In this document: in pieces, positions 33,380 to 43,734 of the stretch | Position numbering within the stretch: position 1 is the first letter of the stretch | Layout of the letters: each line of letters begins with the position of its first letter | NCBI GenBank assembly: GCA_030765065.1 | Contig: CM060990.1 | Coordinates: forward strand, 674,590,118 to 674,654,117 | Reading direction: 5' to 3' | Length of the DNA stretch: 64,000 nt | Source of the DNA: Deroplatys truncata | Taxonomy: Eukaryota > Arthropoda > Insecta > Mantodea > Mantidae | Program-made: the position numbers and the translations under genes | The notes under the pieces: model-generated | Databases searched by the model: none | The model's input: the letters and a program-made list of their open reading frames with translations, nothing else | Told to the model about the DNA's origin: nothing

Positions 33380-33640
33380 AAAAAAAAAAAAAGTTGATTT
33401 TGTGTAATATCTCTTACACATTTATGCAGCAGCTCATCACACTCTAGTCTTTGATAGATAGGCATTATCTTGGAAACAGTTGACTCAGAAAGCTGTATGG
33501 ATATTTTATCACTGGTATCAGGTTGTATACCATTAGCCATACCTTTGTTGTAAAAGCACCAGGAGTCTGTGCCAGTGGGATATTTGCCATGCTAGGATTT
33601 GTTGTCTGTTGGCATGCAGTGATTGAGGATAATATAAATA
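33380..33640 (-). pseudogene. Kolobok-like transposase, central block
   Basis: Read on the minus strand: AIYIILNHCMPTDNKS, stop, HGKYPTGTDSWCFYNKGM, then MANGIQPDTSDKISIQLSES, IMPIYQRLECDELLHKC and DITQNQ. The order H...P-x-G-x-D-SWC-x-Y..., I-x-P-I-Y..., L-L-x-K-C..., TQN is that of the Mutator-like domain of Kolobok transposases found in insects and cnidarians, where TQN continues into NES. The protein breaks off exactly after TQN at the poly(A) end of the retroposon. One in-frame TAG is present. Confidence 0.65.
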
Positions 33641-34482
33641 GCCTTTTTCATACCACATTTTTCAGGAATATTTTCTACTATAGTATTTCTATTGGTAAAA
33701 AAATTAATTTGCTAAAAATAACATTACACATTTCAAATGGAAACCTCTAGCCTTTTTTATCCTTAATGGCACGATTGAGGAATATTTCTGTGTAGGGCTA
33801 AAACCACAATTTCTGCACTTTCAGGCATAATTTTTTAGCAAAGCCATGTCTTTCTCTAATTTGTAGTCACATTTGGACATTCACATTCACTACAGTAGGA
33901 ATTTTCAAACAACTCACTCAAAGTTTGCTTTCAATACCGAAAGCATATGGTACATAAACAACAAAGTTTATCAAAAGATCTGTAAGATAGACATATAAAC
34001 AAAGCCTTAAACAACCAATAACATATTAAAATAACTGCTAAATGCTGTAAAATAAGATGATATGAGTAAATGGAGAGAATTTTAATGAAATAGTTTCTTA
34101 CAGTACCAAAATATAATTTTTTTTCAAAGTTCTAAACTTGTGTTCATTACGCAGTAAATAGTTATGCATTTAGGTGCTAGATTGAAAGCATAAAGCAGGC
34201 AATTACAAGAGATGCCATAACGCGGCCAAATAAATCGAAAAATATACAAAAATTAGCAAATTATGATGCATTACATATAGAAATAGGAAGTGAGCGGATT
34301 CAGTAGAGTTTTAAAGGAGCGCACGGATGGATTTATACATGTCTGGCCTTTTAAAAATGGCAGAAAGTGCAAAATGTTTGGCCAAAATGATTCACAAGTG
34401 TCTATACAATATTTACCTATATGATATAATTAAAAAATTGAACATTTTGTCATTTTCACCTACAAATTCACTCCCAGTGTCC
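33641..34482 (-). other. 5' part of the Kolobok-like element, decayed
   Basis: AT-rich; only short fragments, with no clear N-terminal transposase domain. It includes the right inverted repeat (34462-34483). Confidence 0.4.
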
Positions 34483-34547
34483 CTAAGGGAATGCAGCTAT
34501 GCATTGTGGGTAAGACATCTGGTGTAGGTCGGTATGTATATAGATAT

Positions 34548-35163
34548 ATGCTGGGTGAGCCACCTAAAACTACCAATATCTGACACAAAAATAGGAACTG
34601 AAAAAACAATTTTCACGGGCATAAATGTAGATGAGGGGCTCATTAAAGTAGATGATATGAGATATTCAAAAGCATAAATAAACATGATTTTCAAGATAAA
34701 CTTGTCATTTTAAATGGAAATTCTGTATTATTTTTGATAACATGGAACTTAGCATTAAGAATTACGATTGTTGCATCGCAATAGGTCAATTATAACCCGA
34801 GAAATTATAAGGTGAAGTTGACTTTGAGATACAACTAAATGCACATCCTGAGATGATTGAAATATTACCATTTGAAAAAACTTTGTGTTATCAGTTTCAC
34901 TGGAAATAGAACAGATAAAGAAGAAGAAGAAAAGAAAAATAAAGAAATAAAGCTTTATCTCTTTCGTTGTATCTAAAGCGTCAATTCCACGTTACAATTT
35001 CTCGGAATGTAAGTCAGTGTTGAAAATTATATTTGCTTACATTTCTGAATGGGCTATATTATCTACTTTAATGAGCCCCTCCCCTACCTCCATGCTTGTG
35101 AAAGTCCTATCTTTGTTTCAGAGATATTTCCGGTGATAGGTTTAAATGACTGGTCCTGTATAA
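34548..35163. mobile_element. Long-inverted-repeat MITE, diverged
   Basis: The left side 'tgctgggtgagccacct' with 'gaggggctcattaaagtaga' at about 34634 is mirrored on the right by the complement: 'gaggggctcattaaagtaga' again at 35073 reversed, ending 'atgactggtcctgta'. Arms are about 130 bp with several indels. It is AT-rich and non-coding; ends abut TA-containing sequence. Probably a Tc1/mariner-type MITE. Confidence 0.55.
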
Positions 35164-36704
35164 TAAACATTTTTGAATTTTAAACATTTTGACCTAATAT
35201 GGCTATGAGTACCTACCCACAACTTTAGTACTAACGGAATTAAATAAAAATAAATAACAGCTTACAAAATTAGTGTGGTCACCCAACCAAGCGCTGACCA
35301 GTCCAATCCGTGATTGGATTCAATAGACATCCTAGATGATAAACTCCGCTGCTGGGTGTGGGAGGTGATGACATTGAGCAATTTAACACTGGGGCTTCAA
35401 TTTTGGCGTTACTTTTGAAAGTAAAGTCAGCTTTTGACGGCCTTGGGTATAATGGTCTTATTTAAAAACTGCTCCGCAATCTTCAAAAGTATCTGTTTCT
35501 GCTCACCATGCTTTCCAACAACTGCAGCAGCGAGCGGAGACGGAAAACATTAAAAGAATAACGATGTTTTGGCGGACTCGCCTGTCGCCGCTCGCCCACA
35601 CATTTTTCCAGGTTCAAGGCCACGTCAAGTTGCAGCAAAGTATGCCATTATTCTCTAGTCTAACCGGCACAAACAGCGAAAACTGTATACATACATTAAC
35701 CTAAACAGAGTTCTGTTGTTTGTAAACAGGTATAGTGTTTTTGTGCTCAAGAAGTGTTTGTGCAGGAACATAAACAAAAAATGCATAAAAAAGTGACCCA
35801 TTTCCCTAGATTGCCATATGTCTTTCCCTCCTTAAGGTTTCCGTATTCAAGTCCCCAACTTTTGAATCAACTCAGCCGGTTTCAGTTCTTTGTTTGACTG
35901 GCCTGAAAAAAAATCCAGAGATACAAAAAAGAACCAATAAACGATGTTTATAATCTACATATGTGGAATGAAGGGTTGGTATGGATACCACATTTATGAA
36001 AGAGTTTCGCCACGATTGGTATACAAGGTAAGGCGTTTCACATTACAATGTAATTTGGCCTTCTAGAGGAATATGAGAATAATTACTTGCATGTGAGGTT
36101 AAACTGAACGACAACTAGGGCATTTACATATATGAGAGTTTTGATCAGCGACATGGAGACGAAGGTTAAGTTATTGCCGCTGCTAAACGGCAATAAGAAA
36201 ACCGGCATTAACAAAACAGTAATGTAGCATGAAAATATATGGTTTATGTGGTAATATTACACTTCGGCAGTTGGGCCATACTTTGTGGGAGATAAACTAC
36301 CCTACCAATACGCTGGTAGATTTATGCTCGAAAAACAAAGGTGATCACCCCGTAGACTCTGTCAGTACCAACATAAGCAGCTCCGTTCCATTACTGGGCC
36401 ACGTTTTATGCACGCCAATATACTTAAGACGCAGGTTGATTTGACAGAGATTAAAATGAAAACGTAGTTATAAAATAGAAAAATATAAAAAATGCAGATT
36501 TTGTTCCTCTAAGCTGGGCCCATACGGACCCGTACCAGACAATGAGGTACTGAATCTGTACTTTATTTCTCAAAATTGCTAAGGAAAGTTTTTGTTTCCT
36601 TAAAGGATGCTTGAGTATGAAATATGGTATTTATTCTATTTTTCGGCTTTTGAGTTATGCTCTTCGTAAACGACAGACTGGCAGAAAACACCTATACACA
36701 TTGT
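35164..36704. other. No gene recognised; 5S-like motif and a hairpin
   Basis: Holds a 5S rRNA-like motif (separate entry) and an imperfect GC hairpin at about 35529-35590 ('gcgagcggagac' pairing with 'gtcgccgctcgc'). The 71-codon frame at 36229-36444 is not recognised. Confidence 0.45.
35276..35345 (-). repeat. 5S rRNA-like promoter fragment
   Basis: GGTCACCCAACCAAGCGCTG (35278-35297) continuing into acc, complemented, resembles the internal control region of 5S rRNA genes (consensus form GGTCACCCATCCAAGTACT), about 19 of 23 positions. The rest of a 5S gene is not present, so this may be a remnant of a 5S-derived (SINE3) element or a chance match. Confidence 0.3.
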
Positions 36705-36795
36705 CACCAACAAGGGTGACCGAGGTCGTTAAGGCAAGAAATTATCAACGAGAGGTCCGCGGATCAAATCCAAATCTTGTTGTACATGGCATTTA
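36705..36795 (+). repeat. tRNA-like SINE head fragment
   Basis: 'gaccgaggtcgttaaggc' looks like an A box and GCGGATCAAATCC like a B box about 35 bases on. No SINE body follows. Confidence 0.4.
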
Positions 36796-38504
36796 GAATC
36801 TGACAAAAATGATAAGCTATGCTATAGGGACTTAGTTTGAAATCCCTATTTTCAATTTATAACATACAAATCAACACTATTGATATTTCTACACAAACTT
36901 TGAACCTACACGCATGCCATAGGACTCAGCAAATATTATAGGCTAACTTGAAATTTTCCAAAACTATCTCTAGCTTATTTTGAAACCCTTACTTAGAAAT
37001 CTGCACTATTTATCCCAGTCAAAATATTTTGCAATTATATCTAGTATAGAACATGGCAAAAGTAAAAAATGATGTTATAATTTAAAAGAAACAACATATG
37101 TTCAGCCATACATTAACTCGAAACTTTTAAAAACTATCCTTACGCTATTTCTTTTCAACACCTTATATATAAAACTATACCAATCAGGATTCAAGTTGTA
37201 CACTTGAACTACAGGACTTGGTGATAATTACAGTATAGCTACCTTACACTTGAAGATTATAAACCTTACTCTTAGGTTTAATCTCTTGTGTAAAAATATT
37301 ATCATTTCACTAATCTGGACAGAATTTTAGACACGAGTTAAAATTGTAGACTGCACAAGGCCTTCAAAAACCACCCATGTTTTTCTTTCAACCCCTTTAC
37401 TTACGGAATGTATCGGTGCAATGGCGGGTAAGAAAGCTCGTAAAATAAATTACACATAGCACTGGTCACTCGAGCTATGATTTTATGTATGTGAACTCAT
37501 GGAGCATAAATTAAGGTTGGCGCTACATATTCTGTCTGCCCTCATGTTGGCTAGCCCAATCTGACCAAATAATTGTAATCTGCTGCGTTGGTATTTATTA
37601 TCCAGTTCATAATCTTTCATTTGATTTATTCCGTTATTAGATTGTCCATATATTTCAGACATTATATTATCGTCTGAATGTGCTTGTTTTCACAGCACAC
37701 GTTTTCGCTGTGCCTGATCGTAAAGGAGCAAGGGATAATGGTTATAAATGATCGATATAAAGTGTTACGATTTGTCGATATCTTACACTTTCTAGCACAT
37801 GATTGGTCTATATCAGAAATCTGTAAGTTATTGTTTCATCTCTATGTACTATAGAACTCCCACATTTTAAATGATTTTATTTTTAAATTGCAGGATTACC
37901 TTACAAAAATATTACACAGTCCAGGGAAACTATTTCAGAAGTTACATTCTGATAACTTAAAAATTTCATCGTGAGGACCATCTTAAGACACGGAAAATGT
38001 CTAAAATTATACAACCAAGAGAAACACACCGGAAATTTTCCTCATAAAGCTAGCCTAAAATTTTGCTTATGTATTTGTACTACATAGTGTTAATTATATA
38101 AAAAAGATACTGTGATATCTCCCATAACTTTCTCTAGCCACTAGCATTTATTTTCAAATAGCCTCTAAAACCTATTCTTACGAAAGCTTATTTTTCCATA
38201 TACTTCATTTTAATCGAGATAAGTGCACGCAGATATTGTTTCATTACACATTTCATTGCGAATACAAGTGAAAGAAGAAACGGAATTGATAGTCTGATGT
38301 TTATAAGGCAGGAGATAACGACTGTCAAATGTCTAAACATTGGACGCTATATGCTGGCCTTCAAATTCCATACTCTTTCCATGCAATAGCAAGAGACAAC
38401 TGAACGACGACAGCACTTTAAAACAATGATAAAACATTGAAAAATTCGAACCGATAATAACGGACGTTTCGGAAACTCGTGATGCCACAAAAAGTTATTT
38501 GAAA
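36796..38504. other. No gene recognised
   Basis: AT-rich DNA; only very short frames. Confidence 0.5.
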
Positions 38505-39035
38505 TAAATTGTGTGCTTTAAAAATATCTACATTTGTTTGTTTAGGAAACTATATCTATCTCTTATGGCTTAGCCGTTTTGCAAAATTAAAGAGAATTTC
38601 TTTAGAATGAAGAGGACTTTACAGGATATTTCCAGAAAATTTAAGACATGACGTTTATTTGTTATGTAAGTATGTTTACATGGTATTTAATTGAAAATTG
38701 TTAAAGCCCTTTTTGTTAAAATAAAAATATCTAAACATTTTTCATGCAAAGGGTAGTAAGGGCTGTTAGAATTTTCTTGAATATATTTGTATGGCGTTTA
38801 TGAAAGACACTGAACTTAAATATCAAGTTTGGTGTTTAAGCAAAATTTCGTTTTTAGTTATACTGTTCACAGACATGCACAGAAGGACCCGTTTCTAAAA
38901 ATGATTTTTTATTTTTACAGAGAATCTCAAAACACGTATTTCCGGTTTAATCTCGATAGGTATCGAATTTTATGTGGAATACAATACTTACTCTACCTAC
39001 TAGGCGTATCTACGTGGTAGTGAAAGTTAAACATT
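38505..39035 (+). repeat. Repeat family R, copy e (uninterrupted)
   Basis: A continuous copy: 'atctatctcttatggctta', 'tttagaatgaagaggac', 'gtttatgaaagacactgaac' followed by TTAA (38815-38818), 'agttatactgttcacaga', 'aatctcgataggtatcgaa' and 'actctacctactaggcgta'. It gives the empty-site version of the interrupted copies d and b. No coding capacity seen. Confidence 0.65.
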
Positions 39036-40012
39036 CAAGAATTGGTTTATAATGAAGTCCTGCATACAGCCTTCAGGTTGATTGAACTATTCTCCAGTTG
39101 TTAGTTTTCGTTTACTTCCGCATCATTTTAAACTAGGTATTACAAAACATCATTCCACTAAACGCATATTAAACCAGTTTATTAACACCACATGAAAGAG
39201 CTGAAAAGTCAATGCGATTTTCAAAACATTTTTAAACTAATAAATAAAAAACCCTCAAAGTTGCCAGAACACGTAAACTCTAATATCGTTTGTGCTTCCT
39301 ACAAATTAAAAACTAGAATATTGTCTACGTTAATTTGGCTGTAAGAATTGTAGTTACTTTCTAGACACTGTATAGCTTTCGTTATGTAAGCTCGTATTGA
39401 TTACCTAACAAAGTTATATATGTTTGTACATACTTAATTATTAAAATAGCATTTTCTACATCACCAGTGAGTTCGTAAAATGTTCTGAACAATTTTGAAA
39501 ACTGACGTTTCATTAGAATCTGTTTACATTGTACATGAATTTACATTGAAGAGCTATAAAATAAAAAAATATTTACAAATCCATAGGTAGTTAATATCTT
39601 ACTGACAATTAAATACATGTAATTGATAACGCCAGACCATTTCCATTGAAAACAAAAAAACAACATATGCTTGTCTAGCATTATAGGCTTTGGATGCAAA
39701 ATGCAATAAAAACTCAGAACTCGCCTGTGTGTGCTGCTTACGTTTTGCGCTGCATATTTTCTCAGCGGAAACAAACGAATACCATGCTTTATATTAGGGA
39801 TAATGACTTTGGTACGTAGTGGGGGTAAAACATGGATAAGATATACTCACCATTATAGCGTCGCGATCTAACCGAGCACCAGGCGAGTTCTCAACACTGT
39901 CCAGAGGCCAGTCATATATTTAATTGACAATATTCAATACAAAACTCTAAGAAACCATTTTTTGGGGAAAACGTGATTTGTTGGTCGAGGCAACAGCCCC
40001 TTTTAGAAGTGA

Positions 40013-40013
<1 letters not shown>
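39036..40013. other. No gene recognised
   Basis: AT-rich DNA with nothing recognised. Confidence 0.5.
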
Positions 40014-40091
<78 letters not shown>

Positions 40092-40400
40092 CCATAATTA
40101 TTATGTACCTTTGTTTCATCCTCTTTCGCTGATAAACTAATTATTCGTATGCAATATGTGAGTTTTATTTTTTCATGCTTGCCGTACGATTAGCATTTCC
40201 TTTTTTGTTTTGCCATTGTTTTGTTTCTTTTGTATTTGCATTTTTACGTTTATAGCACATACATTTACAGGGATACAAAACACACGTGCTCGAAGCTGGG
40301 GTTGATCCGAAGGTCCTCTAGGCGGAATACTGACCATAAGCTTCAGTAACCATGATCACCACCATCCTCTGTAGTCTGGCGGTTTTCCTGCTAGCGTTTC
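40014..40400 (-). repeat. SINE type D, copy A, with (ATT)n tail
   Basis: On the minus strand, a tRNA-like head near 40300-40400 with B-box-like CGGATCAACCCCAGC is followed by a body containing 'gcaaaaatgcaaatac' and 'cgaaagaggatgaaac' and ends in a TAA/TTA microsatellite (40014-40088 on the plus strand, 25 units). Copy B at 40422-40760 has the same order, so the microsatellite is the element's 3' tail. Confidence 0.6.
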
Positions 40401-40419
40401 TACTGTTTTTCCCTGTAAG

Positions 40420-40421
<2 letters not shown>

Positions 40422-40492
<71 letters not shown>

Positions 40493-40760
40493 ATTATATT
40501 TATCCTCTTTCTCCGATACACTAATTCTTTGCACGTAATATGTAGATTTTATTGTTCCTGCTTGCTGTACGATTAGTTTTTCCTATTTTTCCTATTCTTT
40601 TTTTTTTTTTTTACATTTACAACACACATATTTATAGGAACACAAAATAACCATGCCCCGGCAGGGCTCGAACCCACGATCCTCCACGTGATGGATATAA
40701 AAACTAAAATCCTCAGTAACCATAGCCAGGAATATCTGCCACCTCTGTGGTCTAGTGGAT
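40422..40760 (-). repeat. SINE type D, copy B, with (ATT)n tail
   Basis: The minus-strand head has GATCGTGGGTTCGAGCCCTG, an excellent tRNA T-arm/B box, at about 40682-40663. Body blocks match copy A: 'agaatta-tgtatcgg-gaaagaggata', and the tail is a TTA repeat (40422-40490). The two copies lie in tandem in the same orientation. A possible second, plus-strand tRNA head overlaps its upstream end at 40738. Confidence 0.6.
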
Positions 40761-40830
40761 AGCATGCCAGCATCTAATTCCAGAGGTCCCGGTTCGGTTG
40801 CTGGCTAGAGGGAGAGCATTTTTTAAGCGG
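40738..40830 (+). repeat. tRNA-like SINE head, plus strand
   Basis: TGTGGTCTAGTGGATAGCAT (A box TGGTCTAGTGG) and GGTCCCGGTTCGGTTGC (B box) are spaced as in tRNAs. The following DNA to about 41.6 kb is C/T-rich and may be its body, but I cannot mark the 3' end. Confidence 0.5.
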
Positions 40831-42244
40831 TGTCATGATCATTGTCACTAGACATTGTCTTTGGTGTTATCCTAATATTACTATCCTCTAGTATCCTCTT
40901 TTGCCCCGAACATTGCATCCATTCACCCTTCTTTCCACTGCATGTTATAGCAAAACATTTTTTCTATCTACTCGCCCAGGAAATTCTTTTATCTCTTCCT
41001 GATACGAAATACCATCGCTCTCCGTTCATCCAAACTTCCTAAAACAGTTTTCATTGTATTTTTCTGTGTCCGCATCACTGAAACCATTCTTCTCCATATT
41101 AGCATTTCAAAATCTTTTATCATTTTCCCATACTTCGTCACAATTTCCGCAATACCCAAATGATTTCATTATTCTCTTTCTTAGTGCTCTCATCAAGGTT
41201 CAATACAGAATTCTTTTCCAGTTAGAAGTTTTCTTTGCCATTGCTCTGCTCTCTTTAGCTTCTTGGAAGCAGCTTAAATTTATATTGTTATATTAACAAG
41301 TATCTAAAGGTCTCCATTAGATTCACTGCCTTCTCATCGTGCTATGCCTTGTGTTTTTTTTTGCTAGGAAAAATAAATGTGGTGTCTTCCCGTTGCTTTC
41401 TGCACACCCATTTCTTTCTCTTGCTCTTGCTCTCTCTCTCTCTTTCTTTCTCATCTCAAGATCGCAGGAAGGCAGAGTGTGGAGGGAGAGGTTTTGACCT
41501 TTGGTCCCTGTGGAGTTCATTAAAATTCACTATTTTCATCAGAAATTCTGCACCAGAAAACCCTACTTTTCCTGAATTACTCTGTATATATTGTTAGACC
41601 GGTATCAGCCAACTGAATGCTTTGTGACATCAGCGAACAAGTAGGTATCTCCTTGCTCCCGGCTCTCAGCTAGGAACTCAGAGAAACGTGTAGGGCAGGT
41701 AAATCAAAATGAAAGTCAAAGCTAGCGTCAGCGAAAGACTATCGGGGTAAGGTAAATGCATGTTGCGCTTTGTGATCACATGGTTGTAAGGTACAAAACC
41801 TGCCCTTCCTTTTCCTCCCCGCCGCTTGACAACAAATCCCCGAAAACGATGTTACGTTACAAAACTATGATATGTCACACTTAATTGACCTGACTCTAAA
41901 TTACATTTTGAAAATATGACTAAATGAATATATTTATTTAAATAACAGTATACATATAGAGATCCCTATCAATCGCTCGGATCTACAGACCGTAAGTGTT
42001 GTTTTAATACATAGAATACTAAACAAGGTTAATAAAATTGAAGGAAAGGACAAAAAATACCGCCAAAAGAAAACACCATTGCAACAAATAAGTAAGATAA
42101 ACATATTGAACCACCATATTGATTATAAACAACCCACAGAACAACGGTAAACCATATTCCGATGCATTACTACGTCCTATTACAGTAAACAAAGAACAGT
42201 TAAGAAAATAAATAAACACATTAACAATAAGTGATTAAATTAGT
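40831..42244. other. No gene recognised; C/T-rich
   Basis: Pyrimidine-rich DNA with a (CT)n patch at about 41427-41452. Several frames of 65-82 codons rich in Phe, Ser and Leu reflect composition only. Confidence 0.45.
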
Positions 42245-42520
42245 TAATAAAGCAGTGACACCAACGTTTAGCTCTTCTTCCAACCCTACTATCAGCCTTC
42301 TCAGATCTTAGCTGCCTCACTCCCTTTCCCTCCACGTCATCCCTGCCTGCCAGTAGCGTCCAAGACGCCCTTAGCTCTGCAATCAAACCAAGGTGGTAAA
42401 GGATAGGGGTGAATGTTTTCCCCCCCATTCCTCCGTACCCTACAGCTTGCCAAGATATGAACCCACGATTCTTCCTACTCGCAAATGGGGCAGACTCTCC
42501 TACCATTGTCATTAGTGATT
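42245..42520 (-). repeat. tRNA-like SINE, type F, minus strand
   Basis: On the minus strand a B-box-like CGTGGGTTCATATCTTGGC follows 'caatggtaggagagtctgcc' (A-box-like), then a GC-rich body of about 230 bp. It contrasts with the AT-rich surroundings. The minus-strand 90-codon frame is repeat translation. Confidence 0.45.
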
Positions 42521-43730
42521 TTTACCAGTATAAGCCACGCGAGCCCTCGTTTTATGAGTTTGGTGCCTGTTTTATGTATTTCTCCACACCCCACTTAAAT
42601 ATTAGCCCAGATTGTACTTCCAACGAAAGCTTCTCCGTGCATTGCGCAATTATTTGTTGCCTATGTTATCATAGAGGTGGTTCACCCTTGCCTTGTGTTT
42701 CGTGACGCCATTATGGCTCGTCCATCGTAAGGTTGAGTCCTAAGTAAACAAACTTTTTAACGTTTTTCAGCGTCTGTCGACCATTAATCAGGGCTATTCT
42801 GTAAGGTTTTGTTTATGTTAACAAATTGTTAAAGCCTCTAACCAATAGTTAGTGCTAATGAGCATTCTGTAGATTCGTAGCAAAATTAAAATTTGTTAAG
42901 AATAAAGATTTGGTTGTTGAACGCAACAAAACCTAAGACACTCTTTCTAACGCGTTTGTTACACAACAGATTCAATTTGACCTCGTTTTAATGCTGCAGT
43001 AAGAGGAAAAGCATAATTGAAATTTGACATTTTACTTATTAAATGTTTATTCTTTTGTTGTAGATAAAAAATAAATGTAACAGACTACATTGAGTAAGCA
43101 GTCGGTCGCTACAGCTGTTTATAGAGCTCCGCGCGTGTAGTGTTTGTCCTTTTAAATCAGCCAGTCACATTTTCTTGCTTGTTCGTACCAATTACTTGCG
43201 TTTTTCCATTTTCTGTGAATTTTAAACCAAATTTTGCTGTTCTAATTGATAAAATACAATGTATCTGCTTTGCGTTGCCACCTGTTGCGTATTTTGGCAA
43301 TTATATGAAAATGTTTATAAAATAAAACACATGTTTATTGTGCTATATTTTGCTGTAATTGTGTTATATTCCTTATATAGTGTTTCTTATAAATAAAAAT
43401 ACGTCTTATATATATGAAAATTTAGCCTACCTGTATGGCCATTTTCCATATAATACGCTTCTATTTGCGCATTTAGAAATTATTTTCTGTGTTTGAGAGA
43501 GGGAAGTATGCATTCCATTAAATTAAGATGGTATTCTTTAAAAGAAAGGCCAATTACAGGAAAAAGATAGTTGCAGGCATTACGAGAGAGCCAGAAGAAA
43601 TTAAAGAACAATAAACCTGAGGTGAATGTAAATAAAAGTGAAAACACGCAGTGTTACACAAAAGTAAATTCTTTTGGGTGCCTTTAAATAGGTATAAATT
43701 TTATTGCGATTTAAAATCCGCAGAGACTGA
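42521..43730. other. No gene recognised
   Basis: AT-rich. 'agggctattctgtaaggtt' at about 42795 looks like a transposon end, with 'aacaaaacctaag' complementary to part of it at 42926, but no element can be defined. Confidence 0.45.
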
Positions 43731-43734
43731 AAAT

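Larger units (their letters stand above)
31898..33392 (+). mobile_element. Poly(A)-tailed ORF1-only retroposon
   Basis: A sharply bounded GC-rich block (about 60 percent GC by eye, against AT-rich flanks) ends in a run of 17 A at 33376-33392. It contains one intact gag-like ORF (32192-33301) and a 3' UTR of only about 75 bp with AATAAA at 33304-33309. No reverse transcriptase follows. The 5' part has three near-repeats of about 67 bp. No clean target duplication was found. It sits inside the transposase of a Kolobok-like element, so it is younger than that element. Likely a half-LINE comparable in layout to HAL1 or HeT-A, or an internally deleted LINE. Confidence 0.75.
30406..34483 (-). mobile_element. 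Kolobok-like DNA transposon hosting a retroposon
   Basis: The left end GGGACACTGGGAGTGAATTT and the right end, complemented, GGGACACTGGGAGTGAATTT, match over about 20 bp. Flanks are degraded TTAA-like (ttat on the left, taag on the right), while the related right ends at 27323 and 46929 are followed by perfect TTAA, the target of Kolobok elements. The minus strand carries transposase blocks at 33380-33640 and 31640-31897 and a further conserved piece at 30950-31285. The 1.5 kb GC-rich insert at 31898-33392 lies between the two transposase blocks. Without it the element would be about 2.6 kb. Confidence 0.7.
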
